A DNA stretch of 64,000 nt, taken from Cellvibrio sp. (GTDB lineage: Bacteria; Pseudomonadota; Gammaproteobacteria; Pseudomonadales; Cellvibrionaceae). This document shows, piece after piece, positions 45,863 to 54,791 of the stretch. The stretch is from the NCBI GenBank assembly GCA_016712405.1, contig JADJRD010000002.1, positions 124,001-188,000 of the forward strand. The letters run 5' to 3'. Each line of letters opens with the position of its first letter. The first letter of the stretch is position 1. The notes beneath the pieces are model-generated. The model was not told the DNA's origin, searched no databases, and was given only the letters and a program-made list of their open reading frames with translations. The position numbers and the translations under genes are program-made.

Positions 45863-46150
45863 CTAACTGGCATTGACTGCATTTATTGAGGCTGCGCGTA
45901 AACGTTCTACAATCATCGTCCATCTACTAGTTGAAATATTCGAAGGTCGCTCATCTGCCAGACCTTTGTAATGAGTGGCATATCGATAGAAGCTATTCAG
46001 CGTTTCTTCCCGGTTTTCAACATCACGCAATTTGCGTGCGTAATCCAAAAGCATTGCACTGTAATCAGGGCTATCACCTTCAATCAGCTTGGAGCAGCAC
46101 TCCAACTCATCAATAAGTGATTCCAGTATCTTGGTCAAAGCTGGCTCCAA
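45863..46150 (-). CDS. Small hypothetical helical protein
   Basis: A 95-residue helical protein, MEPALTKILESLIDELECCS, with an acidic first half and YDYARKLRD-like heptads. It has a conserved-looking look but I cannot name a family with confidence. It precedes the 71-residue gene by 48 bp on the same strand. Confidence 0.5.
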   Translation of the reverse strand: MEPALTKILESLIDELECCSKLIEGDSPDYSAMLLDYARKLRDVENREETLNSFYRYATHYKGLADERPSNISTSRWTMIVERLRAASINAVNAS

Positions 46151-46338
46151 ACGGTCATGTTACTTGTTAGATTCGTCTTTCGTAAATTAGACTAAAATAC
46201 TCTATGCCTGTAACTCCAAATCCAATTGCTTGGATATTTTTCACTGACTATTCAGGCACAACTGTTTCTACTAATTGCCCTAATAAAATTAATGCAATTA
46301 CCAATTTGATAGTTAAAGCGTTAGTGTGGGCACCAAAT

Positions 46339-47001
46339 TTAAAGCACTGTTGGAGCATATTTTAAATACCATTTTTTTTGTTTTTCTAATAATTCTTTAT
46401 GGTCTTCAATATATTCTGCTTCCAGTTGCTTGCACGACTCTTCAGTCTTTCCAAAACCAAGTCCTTTTTGAATTAATTCTTTGCAGGTATCACTACTGTT
46501 ATAGGAGATTCCATTGTTCATTATTCTATAGATTTGATTTTTTTCATTTAGTCTATATAGCTCCCAACCCTTGACTTCCATGCATAATAACGATCCTTCA
46601 ACCAGCATTTGCTCATCCCTGCTATATAAACTAAATGATTGAGCTACTTTATAACCTTCGCTCGGATTGGTTAGATTTTTTCTATATGAAGCTATTTCAA
46701 AGCTTATACACTTATGTAGATCTTTATAGTAACTGTCTGGGTCTGCCGTGGTGGATCCAGCCAAATTCAAATAAATATTATCGCGAGACGTAAGCTCTGG
46801 GTTTGGCTCGTGGCTTGGGAAAAAATTTTCTAGAACAAAGGCCATGCCATCAATTTTCGCTTCAGTGACTATATTTTTGGAAATCAGTTTTTTCTCTACT
46901 CTATCTATTGCAGCTGCGGCAATTTCTGTTCCTTGATCACCGGCCAACGAGATTAATGGAAAAGATGATAGACAAACAATTAGCGTGAATTTTTTAAACA
47001 T
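46339..47001 (-). CDS. Exported hypothetical protein
   Basis: A 220-residue protein with a cleavable signal peptide (MFKKFTLIVCLSSFPLISLA). The mature part has four or more Cys (HKCISF, SLLCMEV, DTCKEL, ESCKQLE) that could form periplasmic disulfides, and a charged helical C-terminus. No domain recognised. More AT-rich than the core genes, which fits acquisition. Confidence 0.6.
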   Translation of the reverse strand: MFKKFTLIVCLSSFPLISLAGDQGTEIAAAAIDRVEKKLISKNIVTEAKIDGMAFVLENFFPSHEPNPELTSRDNIYLNLAGSTTADPDSYYKDLHKCISFEIASYRKNLTNPSEGYKVAQSFSLYSRDEQMLVEGSLLCMEVKGWELYRLNEKNQIYRIMNNGISYNSSDTCKELIQKGLGFGKTEESCKQLEAEYIEDHKELLEKQKKWYLKYAPTVL

Positions 47002-47076
47002 AAATAGAGTATCCTTTGATGGATTTGTGTTTTCAAAATCTACTTTAGCAGATGCGGCTGTTGTGAAATTAATAGT

Positions 47077-47379
47077 CTAACAACTCTCAAACATCCCAAT
47101 CACAGTCCTGCTAGAAATAGAAATATCCAAATGCGCTTTTTTGACAACAAGATAATTCGGGTCGCTGAAGAATTTTTCCATAACCTCCTGGCTTGGAAAT
47201 TCAATGGTAAACACTCTGTTAATTGGCTCGTCCGTTTTGGCTATAAGAACTTGACTGACTTTAAAGTCATACCCAAATGATCCGCCATAACTTTGAAGTA
47301 TCGGTAGCATGCCCTTTCGATAAGTCGAATATTCTTCTTCATTGGTAATGCAGGCACCCATTAGTCTTGTGTAGGTCAT
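47077..47379 (-). CDS. DUF1330-family protein
   Basis: A 100-residue ferredoxin-like alpha/beta-barrel protein of the DUF1330 group, with EEYSTYRKGMLPILQSYGG near the N-terminus and FTIEFPSQEVMEKFFSDPNY in the middle. Probably a dimer; the function is unknown. Common in accessory regions next to GFA proteins. Confidence 0.75.
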   Translation of the reverse strand: MTYTRLMGACITNEEEYSTYRKGMLPILQSYGGSFGYDFKVSQVLIAKTDEPINRVFTIEFPSQEVMEKFFSDPNYLVVKKAHLDISISSRTVIGMFESC

Positions 47380-47432
47380 GTGTTAATCCTCGTGTTACGA
47401 GTTGATTGTTGATTTAAATGGAGATCAAATTA

Positions 47433-47879
47433 TCACTCAGAGTTTGAATTGTTCGTTTTTCTAACTGCTTCCTCTGAACCTGGCCAAGCTTCAAATTGTG
47501 GCACTGAGTCTGTAATTTTGAACCACGATGCTTTTGAACCAACAAATATATTTGCTTCTACATTAACTTCAGGGATTCCTTCAATGCCACCCAGCGGAAT
47601 ACCCAAAACGTCAGGTTTATTTTCATAAGTGCTAATGAGTGGTGAGCCACAGGTTTTACAGAAAAACTTTGTAACATTTTCAGATGATTTGTAAGAAGAC
47701 AAATTTTCCGAACCACTAATCCACCTGAATTGATTTTTATCTATGGATGCACGAGTTCTAAATGCTGAACCATGCCACCTTCTGCACTTTGAGCAATGGC
47801 AATTATAAATTGGACCAAGCGAACCGGTAATTTCATACTGAACCGACTCGCACAAACATTTTCCTTTCATTAAACTCAT
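47433..47879 (-). CDS. GFA (glutathione-dependent formaldehyde-activating-like) zinc protein 1
   Basis: A 148-residue protein with the Mss4-like zinc fold: CLC near the start, CHCSKCRRWHGSAFRT, and KFFCKTCGSPL. The ATG at 47879 has GGTGG five bases upstream; ATG at 47870 is possible. Most GFA-family proteins lack proven formaldehyde activity, so only the fold is certain. A second member follows at 47947. Confidence 0.82.
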   Translation of the reverse strand: MSLMKGKCLCESVQYEITGSLGPIYNCHCSKCRRWHGSAFRTRASIDKNQFRWISGSENLSSYKSSENVTKFFCKTCGSPLISTYENKPDVLGIPLGGIEGIPEVNVEANIFVGSKASWFKITDSVPQFEAWPGSEEAVRKTNNSNSE

Positions 47880-47946
47880 ATATGTCCACCGCAACGCTTA
47901 ATTGCCGCCCCCTTAAACGTAAAATTTTTAGTACTCAATGTTCAAA

Positions 47947-48345
47947 TTAAACCGTTCTTGATTCTTCAAAATTTGGAATCTCATCTACGTTCCGTGGCCA
48001 ATTTGGGCGATACGCACAAAATATGTTAGCTGAAACTGATTCGGTTGGCTCGGCTTCCAATAACCCAAGTGCAATTTCAAATGGAGAATTTTTGCTTGTT
48101 AAGCGATAAAAAATACTTGAACCACAAATTGAACAAAAGCCTCGATGAGCGTTTTGAGAAGAGTTGAAAATTTTGATTAGCTCAAACCCAGATTCCCAAT
48201 TCATGTTTTCAGAATTTACAGGTCCGAAAGTTCCGTATGCCGAACCGCTAAATTTTCTGCACATAGAACAGTGGCAATTAGCGATTTTAGAGTCAAATTT
48301 TTTGAAGCTAAACTTAATACCACCACAAAGACAACTGCCTTTCAT
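47947..48345 (-). CDS. GFA-like zinc protein 2
   Basis: A 132-residue paralogue of the neighbouring GFA gene, with CLCGG, CHCSMCRKFSGSAYGT and RGFCSICGSSIFY. The ATG at 48345 follows GAGAGG. Two GFA genes of only moderate similarity in tandem point to serial acquisition rather than a recent duplication. Confidence 0.82.
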   Translation of the reverse strand: MKGSCLCGGIKFSFKKFDSKIANCHCSMCRKFSGSAYGTFGPVNSENMNWESGFELIKIFNSSQNAHRGFCSICGSSIFYRLTSKNSPFEIALGLLEAEPTESVSANIFCAYRPNWPRNVDEIPNFEESRTV

Positions 48346-48473
48346 AAATTTGCCTCTCAATATTTAAACTCTCGATGAGCCAATTTCTAAATTTCTATAA
48401 CAGTTTAACACCCAGCGCCGACTATATATCTGCGCACTGCTGTATTTCAAGGCACATTTTTGAAAACAAAAAA

Positions 48474-48497
48474 GGGCGACGCATCTCTGCGTCGCCC
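48474..48497 (-). terminator. Terminator copy (duplicated GH9 3' end)
   Basis: GGGCGACGC pairs with GCGTCGCCC around six bases and is followed on the reverse strand by a T-run. It duplicates the terminator of the GH9 gene at 49354-49387. Confidence 0.8.
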
Positions 48498-48510
48498 TGC
48501 AATATTTTGT

Positions 48511-48580
48511 CTTCCTGCGAAGGCAAGGATCAATTCGCTCATTGAAGTCACTGAATTCCTGCCTTCGCAGGAATGACGAT
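48511..48580. repeat. REP-like inverted repeat (CCTGCGAAGGCAGG family), copy 2
   Basis: CTTCCTGCGAAGGCAAGGAT and ATTCCTGCCTTCGCAGGAAT are inverted arms; ATGACGAT follows as in copy 1 (17839-17925). It sits between the duplicated terminator and the GH9 coding fragment. Confidence 0.75.
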
Positions 48581-48585
48581 ACAAA

Positions 48586-48677
48586 CTATTTTTTCTGATT
48601 CAACTTATCCACTGCCAGCACTAAAAACATATTGTTAGTCTCGCCGCCGCCCATGACGTATTCGGTTTGTTGCCGGA
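48586..48677 (-). pseudogene. 3' fragment of a GH9 cellulase gene
   Basis: On the reverse strand it encodes QQTEYVMGGGETNNMFLVLA then VDKLNQKK and a stop, nearly the same as the last 28 residues of the GH9 protein at 49405. It is a partial duplicate lacking the rest of the gene and lies directly downstream of the higBA-type genes. Confidence 0.8.
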
Positions 48678-48682
48678 CCAAA

Positions 48683-48970
48683 TTACATTCGTACAAATTT
48701 AACCTGCAACTGGCAGCCCACTGCTTTGGCGTATTTTTGTAATGTAGCTAGTGATGGTGAATGTTTGCCGGTGCTAAGTGACGATTCTAATCGAGTGATG
48801 GCGGGCGCTTTTGTGCCCATAAGCTCAGCAACTTCAGCTTGGCTGAGGCCTGCTTTTTGCCGGGCTTTAAGCATTTGGCGAAGCAAGGAATATTCTGGTT
48901 CGAGTTCGGTGTAAGCTGATTTTACTGCTGCTTTGGAAAGTAATTTTTCTTTCAAGGAATTATGACTCAT
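48683..48970 (-). CDS. XRE-type HTH antitoxin (HigA-like)
   Basis: A 95-residue protein with a helical lead and an XRE helix-turn-helix (RQKAGLSQAEVAELMGTKAP then AITRLESS), ending in a short strand (GCQLQVKFV). It overlaps the toxin gene by 11 bp and follows it, the usual gene order of HigB-HigA modules. Confidence 0.85.
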   Translation of the reverse strand: MSHNSLKEKLLSKAAVKSAYTELEPEYSLLRQMLKARQKAGLSQAEVAELMGTKAPAITRLESSLSTGKHSPSLATLQKYAKAVGCQLQVKFVRM

Positions 48971-49292
48971 GACGTTTCACCTCTGATAGACGGAGTACTG
49001 CTTTTTTCAGTTCATTCGGTGGTGTTTTTTGACTCTTTTTAATAAAGCCGTGAAGCATGACGATCCGTTTTCCAACCTTGGTGCAATAAAACACCCTCGC
49101 TATACCTTCCTGACTTTTAACTCTTAATTCAAATAGCCCATTTGACATGGATTTTGTATGAGGCATTCCCAAGTCTGAACCAAATTCAATCATAAGATCA
49201 GTTAAATGGATGTAACGTGCGGCTAGACCTGCGGGTAGATCCAGTACAAATTTTTCAACATCAGAATAGGGATATTCAATTTTCCATGACAT
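48960..49292 (-). CDS. RelE/HigB-superfamily toxin (Gp49-like)
   Basis: A 110-residue protein starting MSWKIEYPYSDVEKFVLDLP (ATG 49292; an ATG five codons upstream lies in the operator palindrome). Landmarks of the phage-derived Gp49/HigB group are MPHTKSMSNGLFELRVKSQEG, ARVFYCTKVGKRIVMLHGF and IKKSQKTPPNEL. Such toxins cut mRNA on the ribosome and are neutralised by the HTH antitoxin encoded after them. Confidence 0.87.
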   Translation of the reverse strand: MSWKIEYPYSDVEKFVLDLPAGLAARYIHLTDLMIEFGSDLGMPHTKSMSNGLFELRVKSQEGIARVFYCTKVGKRIVMLHGFIKKSQKTPPNELKKAVLRLSEVKRHES

Positions 49293-49301
49293 GTCTAACG
49301 G

Positions 49302-49315
49302 TAACATATATGTTA
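49302..49315. promoter_or_regulatory. Probable operator of the higBA-type module
   Basis: TAACATATATGTTA is a perfect 14-bp palindrome just upstream of the toxin gene, at the position expected for autorepression by the HTH antitoxin. Confidence 0.6.
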
Positions 49316-49353
49316 TGTAGCAAACAATAGAAATTTACTGGGTGTTCAAAAAA

Positions 49354-49387
49354 CAAAAAAGGGCGATACATCTCTGCGTCGCCCTTT
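49354..49387 (-). terminator. Terminator of the GH9 gene
   Basis: GGGCGA pairs with TCGCCC around an imperfect centre; a run of A on the plus strand provides the reverse-strand T-tract. Near-identical to the copy at 48474-48497. Confidence 0.8.
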
Positions 49388-49404
49388 CATAATCCGAAAA
49401 AGAA

Positions 49405-51876
49405 TTACTTCTTCTGATTTAACTTATCCACCGCCAATGCCAAAAACATATAGTTAGCTTCGCCGCCACCCATGACATATTCGGTTTGTTGCCAGAAGAA
49501 AGGCCAGATTTTTAATTCGGGTAAATCGGGGCGGATTAAGGCGGTGCCGGAGATTACACCGCCGGGGATGTAAGACCAGTCTGCGCGGTTAACACCGTAA
49601 GCAACCAATGCGGAATTTGCGCCGACACCCGATGCAAATGATTGAGTGTTAACACCGGGGTGAACACCCAAAATAAAATTCAATGCATTTACGAATGAAT
49701 CAGTGGTGGTGTGTTGTGGCCAGGATTTGTGAAAGAAATATTGCTTCACGCCGAATTCCTGAATACTCCAACCGGCGCCCCAAATATTTGGTTTGTAAGG
49801 CACGCCATAGGGTGATTCGGTTTTTGCGCGTTCGCGCACTTGTGCTTGATAGTCGGCGACGGCTTTATCAATGTCTTGCACAAATTGTTGATCTTTAATG
49901 CTGTTAATCACGCGGCCAATTGGCCACACATTTTCTTCAACATTGCCGACAATCGCTGATTTCAAACTGATTAATTCCTGACGATACTTGTCGTCATTAG
50001 TCGAAAGAATTAATTCAGCGAGTGCAAAAATTCGGTTATCCATTTTTTTCGCCTTGGGTGCTGCAATTGCATAAATTTCTTTTGCGGCTTGCAGTGCTTC
50101 TTTCGACATCTGCGGGTTGTAATCTTTTAATGTGCGTGCTGCGCTAGCTAAACCGGCGGCAACATATAACTCACGCTCTGGATTATCTTCGGTAAATACC
50201 CAGCGATCATCTGGATTGCCGGATTTGCCATTTTTAATTTCACCTTCTTTCAATGAAGGGTCGTAAGGCAGATTGTCGGTTTGTACCATGGCATCACCCA
50301 ACAAAACATATTGGCGAATCGTTGGCTCAATAATACCGCGATACAAACGGCCCATGGATTTGTAACCGCCGAGTACACTCAACAAGCCGTGTTCAATTTG
50401 TTGCAGCGCATCGTTCATACCATCGGCTTGGTGGATTTCGACTAATTTCTTTTGTTGATCTATTAATGTTGCATCGTGATTTAAATTAAATTCTTCCACC
50501 ATGCTCGACAATAACCAAACGGTGCCGATTTGTGATTCCACGCGCAAATCGTAATCGCCTGCATCATGCCAGCCGCCTGCATCCAAGCCGGGAACTCTGT
50601 CTTCCGATTTAAATTTAGTGCGAGTGCTGCCATCAGAAAGATAACCATCAATATGATTAAAATTAATCGGCATCATGCGCGCGTCGTCAAGGTGATCAAT
50701 ACCATGCCAAACACGATATTTTTCATTCACGCGCATATGGCACATTTGTACGGGTAAAAAATATTCCAGCGTGGGTTGCCATGCATGACGAGACAGAACG
50801 TCATCACCAATTTTAAAAGCATGTGATATTTTGTCGCGATATTGAATTTGATACATACCGGGTTCGCGAATATCGGAAAAATCATAAGTCATATATTGGT
50901 AACGCAAAAAATTACCCCAGGGTTTGACTTTGGATTTTTTCACGCGAGTTTTACCGTTTTCTGTTAAACGGAAAATTTCAATTTCGGACGCTTTGGTGTC
51001 GCGTGCGTCCTGCTCAAGCACGACTTGTTTTAATTGCGCTGTGCCATAACCCACTTGCGACACTTGAATCACGGGTTCGTAAAGCCAATTTTTAACAACA
51101 TGCGGTGTGACAATCCATTCCAATGCATTTTTAGTTGCACCTTTGGGAATAATGCCGCGCACTATCTACCAACCGTTATTGTGATTGGAGTGGCCATCCC
51201 ATAATCCCAATTCACCATTTTTGGTTTCAATGGTCATGCGTTGCTTTTCGGTATCCGGCGCAACAATTAATTTTTTACCTGTCGCCAAAGCCGCTGTTAA
51301 AAATTCGCCGTGTGGATTTACCAAAGACCATGTAGGTTGTTGCGGGAAGATACCGGTTTGAGTGTCCATCAACCAGGATTTACCAAATAATTCGCCGGGA
51401 AATAATTCAAAGTTAAAACCAATTTTACCGACCCACTCATCTGGTATGGGTTGTTCCATATCAACTGTGATTTTAAATTGATTATCTTTTAATGCGGTGA
51501 CGTTGACCTGATAAGAAAAATTCAAATCCGGATAAATAATCGGATTAAAACCTTTGCGATTTTTGCTGGGGTCAGGATAAGACAGTGTTTGAGTAATGGT
51601 TTGGGTTTTCTTATCAATAGTTTGTTTGCCACCGACTGGCATAGGCGACCATTGGCCAGGAGAAATTTCCAAACGAATATCACCGTTAGCAGCAACGCGA
51701 CTACCATGTTGAATAACCGTCACACCGGTTTGATGTCCATCAGGATAAATATCGGCAAAGGCGGTAACGTCCAGCCCCTGCATGCTGAAATAGTTTTTGT
51801 CGTTTAATTCGAGTGCTTGCAGCGCGGATGAAAAGAAAATGGCCGAAGCCGCGAGTAATAGACCGAACTTTTTCAT
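49405..51876 (-). pseudogene. Secreted family 9 glycoside hydrolase (cellulase), split by an in-frame TAG
   Basis: A signal peptide (MKKFGLLLAASAIFFSSALQ) and a beta-rich N-terminal domain end at TAG (51166-51168) after NHNNGW. In the same frame IVRGIIPKGATKNALEWIVT continues, so one codon separates two halves of one 823-codon gene. The second half has an Ig-like CelD_N domain (IQVSQVGYGTAQLKQVVLEQ) and the GH9 barrel with the catalytic base region AGGWHDAGDYD, HPGVNTQSF and the late GGEANYMF with the likely acid Glu. GH9 enzymes hydrolyse cellulose or cello-oligosaccharides. A GTG at 51162 could start a separate 585-residue protein, but it would lack a signal peptide and a good ribosome site. 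The C-terminal end is duplicated at 48586-48677. Confidence 0.82.
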
Positions 51877-51969
51877 TATTGTCTCCAGTGTTAAATAACT
51901 GCCACAGCATAACCAATTGTATAAAAATAATTAGACTGGTTTTGTGGAAAATTGTTAAGTCGAGTTAAA

Positions 51970-52082
51970 GACCCCACCCTAACCCTCCGCTGTACAAATT
52001 GCAGGAGCAATTTGTACAGCGGAGCTACCCGAAGGGGAAACCATAGGGACTGGTTTATGAATGGGGAGGTTAGGAGGGGGTC
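51970..52082. repeat. Palindromic intergenic repeat (GACCCC...GGGGTC family), copy 2, with nested perfect hairpin
   Basis: Outer arms GACCCCACCCTAACC and GGTTAGGAGGGGGTC-like sequence. Inside, 51985-52002 pairs perfectly over 18 bp with 52007-52024 around a 4-base loop (CTCCGCTGTACAAATTGC arm). Confidence 0.8.
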
Positions 52083-52116
52083 TCAGGATTAAAAGCAAAG
52101 AAATCTGATTAATGCC

Positions 52117-53853
52117 TTACTGCATTTTCACTTGATTGCGACCTGTTTGTTTTGCTTGATACAGTGCTTGATCCGCGCGTTCAAATGCGGAATCAATAGT
52201 GTCGTCGTTTCGAAAGTCAGTTAGTCCAATCGACAATGTGATGTTGAGTGGCTGCTCTTTATAATTTAATGCGGCATTGGCTATAGCATCACGAATTTTA
52301 TCCAGAACGGGAAAGGCGGCCTCAGCAGACGTTTCCGGCAACAGTGCAACAAACTCTTCACCGCCGAAGCGACAGAAAAAATCAGCTTCGCGTAAACGTT
52401 TAGCCACTGAGCGACCAATAACTTTTAACACTCGGTCGCCTGCTTGGTGGCCATAGCCATCATTAATTTTTTTAAAGAAATCTATATCAAACACGGCAAT
52501 GCTTAAAGGTCGGTTGTAACGCTGCCAGCGTTGAATTTCAATCTGGGCTCGTTCGTTATAGGCTTGCCGATTCGGAAGTTCGGTTAAAGGATCAGTTAAT
52601 GCTTTATGCCGTTGTGTTTCCAGATTGTTCCGATTTTTTTCGGATTCCATTTCCAATGCTTTAATTTTTTTACTTAAATCTTCCAGTTGATCGCCCAGGC
52701 TGTAGGAACGAGTCGATTGCTGATAATTATCTAAAGCATGTTTGATATGATCGATTTGCGATTTGACTTGGGATTTTAATTGCGCGAGATCAGTGGCGTT
52801 GGTGGCGTGCAATTCTAAGTCTTTCATGCCTTGCAACATGCTTGCTTGCAATTGTTGGCCTGCTTGATGTTGCGATTCTTGCTGTATTACCGCATTGCCG
52901 ACTATCGAATAAATTTCGGTTAATTCGACATTCACTGAATTTAAATAATTGGCAAATGCAGCATTGGCAGCCAAGTAAGCTTCCATGACCAGATTACGCA
53001 AATTTTCCAGTGTTGGAATGACGGTATCAACACCGAGCCCGCGATCGATTTCCTGCCGAAGATTTTCGGCTTTGGTTTTAATCGCAATTTCATTTTCAAG
53101 GCTCGCTAAAAAAGCCTGTAGAACTTCGGTGATTCGTGAAATAAATTCGGGTGTTAATGGGCTTGATACAATAGCTTGGGTGTTTGATGTCAGATTGTTG
53201 CTTGGTCTAATGGGGTTTTTATCATCATCGTTTTTGATAAATTCTGTTTTTTCTGTTGCAGATTTTGCGATCTTTACATCTTTAATTTCCGGGTTTTCGG
53301 TGGCCGTTGCACTATCATCTTGAGCGACGGCGGTATCTTTTTTCCCGCCTAATAATTTATCCAAAAAACCGGTTTTCGGTTGTTCGATTTGTTGTAAAGC
53401 ATCTTTTTGAATTTCCGCTAACTGTTGCAACAATGCAGGATACAAATGAATTTTTTTACTGCGTTCTGGTAATTGCGTTAAATACTGATCGATATTTTTT
53501 TTGGTGTTGCGGGCCAGCTTAAATGTTTGTAAAGGTTTAATGCTTTGCGTTAAGGCTTCACGAATTTCCAGCGCGCCTTCTGTTTTGTGTTCTTCGAATG
53601 CAATGGCTGCTTGGTCCAGTTGGCCTATCAATCCTGTCAAGTCGCCGCGAATGCCACCGCGAAGTGAATCGCGTAATCGACTTAATAGATCATCAAGTGT
53701 TTGATCCTGCCCTTCGGCGGCAACGCTAACTCTAACCAAGGCTCGGCGGAGCAACTCTTGTTCCTGTGTAAAACGTTTTTCAAGTTTTTCTTGTTCGTCC
53801 AATGCGTTGAGATATTTTTCACGCGAGGGGTTATAGGAGCAGGGAGAGAACAT
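52117..53853 (-). CDS. Diguanylate cyclase with long helical N-terminus
   Basis: A 578-residue soluble protein. About 400 residues of coiled-coil-rich helices (with an Asp/Lys/Asn-rich linker near 170-230) precede a C-terminal GGDEF domain. The active loop FGGEEFVALLP is intact and the RxxD inhibitory site (READ) lies just before it, so cyclic di-GMP synthesis with feedback is expected. Other motifs are DPLTELPNRQAYNERAQIE, FDIDFFKKINDGYGHQAGD and ADQALYQAKQTGRNQV. The architecture resembles the Pseudomonas cyclases with a DUF6096-like or unnamed helical sensor; I cannot name the sensor domain. No signal peptide or membrane helix. It is followed by a repeat. Confidence 0.88.
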   Translation of the reverse strand: MFSPCSYNPSREKYLNALDEQEKLEKRFTQEQELLRRALVRVSVAAEGQDQTLDDLLSRLRDSLRGGIRGDLTGLIGQLDQAAIAFEEHKTEGALEIREALTQSIKPLQTFKLARNTKKNIDQYLTQLPERSKKIHLYPALLQQLAEIQKDALQQIEQPKTGFLDKLLGGKKDTAVAQDDSATATENPEIKDVKIAKSATEKTEFIKNDDDKNPIRPSNNLTSNTQAIVSSPLTPEFISRITEVLQAFLASLENEIAIKTKAENLRQEIDRGLGVDTVIPTLENLRNLVMEAYLAANAAFANYLNSVNVELTEIYSIVGNAVIQQESQHQAGQQLQASMLQGMKDLELHATNATDLAQLKSQVKSQIDHIKHALDNYQQSTRSYSLGDQLEDLSKKIKALEMESEKNRNNLETQRHKALTDPLTELPNRQAYNERAQIEIQRWQRYNRPLSIAVFDIDFFKKINDGYGHQAGDRVLKVIGRSVAKRLREADFFCRFGGEEFVALLPETSAEAAFPVLDKIRDAIANAALNYKEQPLNITLSIGLTDFRNDDTIDSAFERADQALYQAKQTGRNQVKMQ

Positions 53854-53950
53854 AACAAGCGGTTCCTGCAGAGTTTAGAAAGGGGGATATGACTTCAATA
53901 TGGAAAAAGTATAGTCGCAGAGGAAAATCTTGCTGTGTGATAGATAAAAA

Positions 53951-53973
53951 AATACCCGCTCGAGGCGGGTATT
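53951..53973 (-). terminator. Terminator of dsbA
   Basis: AATACCCGC pairs with GCGGGTATT around TCGAG, with a long T-tract on the reverse strand. Confidence 0.88.
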
Positions 53974-54004
53974 GGCGGTTTGGATCAGGGAGTCAGGCTG
54001 AAGC

Positions 54005-54634
54005 TTATTTCGTGAGTTTTTTGCGCTCTTTCGCCACAAGAAAGTCCACCACTTTGAGCATGTCTGCCTGAGTTTTGACATCATCATTCATCTCAATGCG
54101 ATATTTTCCTTGTACATACAATTCTGGTGTTGCGGTGGCGCGGTAGTTATTTTTTAGGCGTCGTTCGGCTTGATTGGTTAAGGTGGTAACGCCGAAGGAG
54201 TTGTATGTACTTACCACTTTTTCAACGGTGGGGCCGTAATTGGCATAAAGATTGGCCCAGTCCAACGCGCGGGTAAATTGCTTTTTCTCAAGTTGAAAGG
54301 CATTAAATACGGGCATGTGGGTTTTGTCTTTGATGCCCAATACTTGTGCTGTGTAGTAACCCCTTACCCATGACTCTATCTGCTTGTTCCAATAAGCGGG
54401 CATTTGTTCCAAGACAACATCTGCTGCTTGTTTTTTCTGCCATTCGTGCAGCAAGGGTTCGAAGTGAAAACAATGCCCACAGTGATAGGAAAAGAGTTCA
54501 ACGACTTCAATTTTTTTGGGGTCTGCAACCGCAACAGGATTGCTTAACAAGGAGTAGTGTTGGCCTTCGAGATAATCCGTTGCAAACACATTGAGAGAAA
54601 AGATCATGCCCAGCAGGGCAACTAACTTACGCAT
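54005..54634 (-). CDS. dsbA: Periplasmic thiol:disulfide oxidoreductase DsbA
   Basis: A 209-residue protein with a signal peptide (MRKLVALLGMIFSLNVFA) and a thioredoxin fold holding the helical insert. The active site is FSYHCGHCFHFEP, and the cis-proline loop is ATPELYV. It introduces disulfides into exported proteins and is reoxidised by DsbB. It lies downstream of the cytochrome c4 gene, an arrangement found in Pseudomonas. Confidence 0.93.
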   Translation of the reverse strand: MRKLVALLGMIFSLNVFATDYLEGQHYSLLSNPVAVADPKKIEVVELFSYHCGHCFHFEPLLHEWQKKQAADVVLEQMPAYWNKQIESWVRGYYTAQVLGIKDKTHMPVFNAFQLEKKQFTRALDWANLYANYGPTVEKVVSTYNSFGVTTLTNQAERRLKNNYRATATPELYVQGKYRIEMNDDVKTQADMLKVVDFLVAKERKKLTK

Positions 54635-54748
54635 AACAGCCTCTTTCTATTGGGTGGACGTTGGTAATGGGACAGTATTTTTCGTGATTATATCCCCGAA
54701 GCGTTCAGCCTCAGACAAACGGTCGCTTTTTTAACATTAGTGGATGCG

Positions 54749-54776
54749 AAAAAAAAGGCGACCAGGTCGCCCTTTT
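54749..54776 (-). terminator. Terminator of the cytochrome c4 gene
   Basis: GGCGACC / GGTCGCC stem (54757-54771) with an A-run on the plus strand that gives a T8 tract on the reverse strand. Confidence 0.85.
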
Positions 54777-54791
54777 CATTTCCATACTGAA

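Noticed and set aside
45599..48360. Integron cassette array
   Set aside because: Gene content and shared orientation fit, and a GTTAGGC or GTTAGAC occurs at two gene ends, but these are in the wrong orientation, no paired attC structure was found and no integrase gene is present.
11203..51168. Reassigned stop codons (TAA at 11203 and TAG at 51166 read as amino acids)
   Set aside because: Many intact genes in the window end in TAA or TAG at their expected lengths, such as glnA, and frameshifts elsewhere point to individual lesions or errors.
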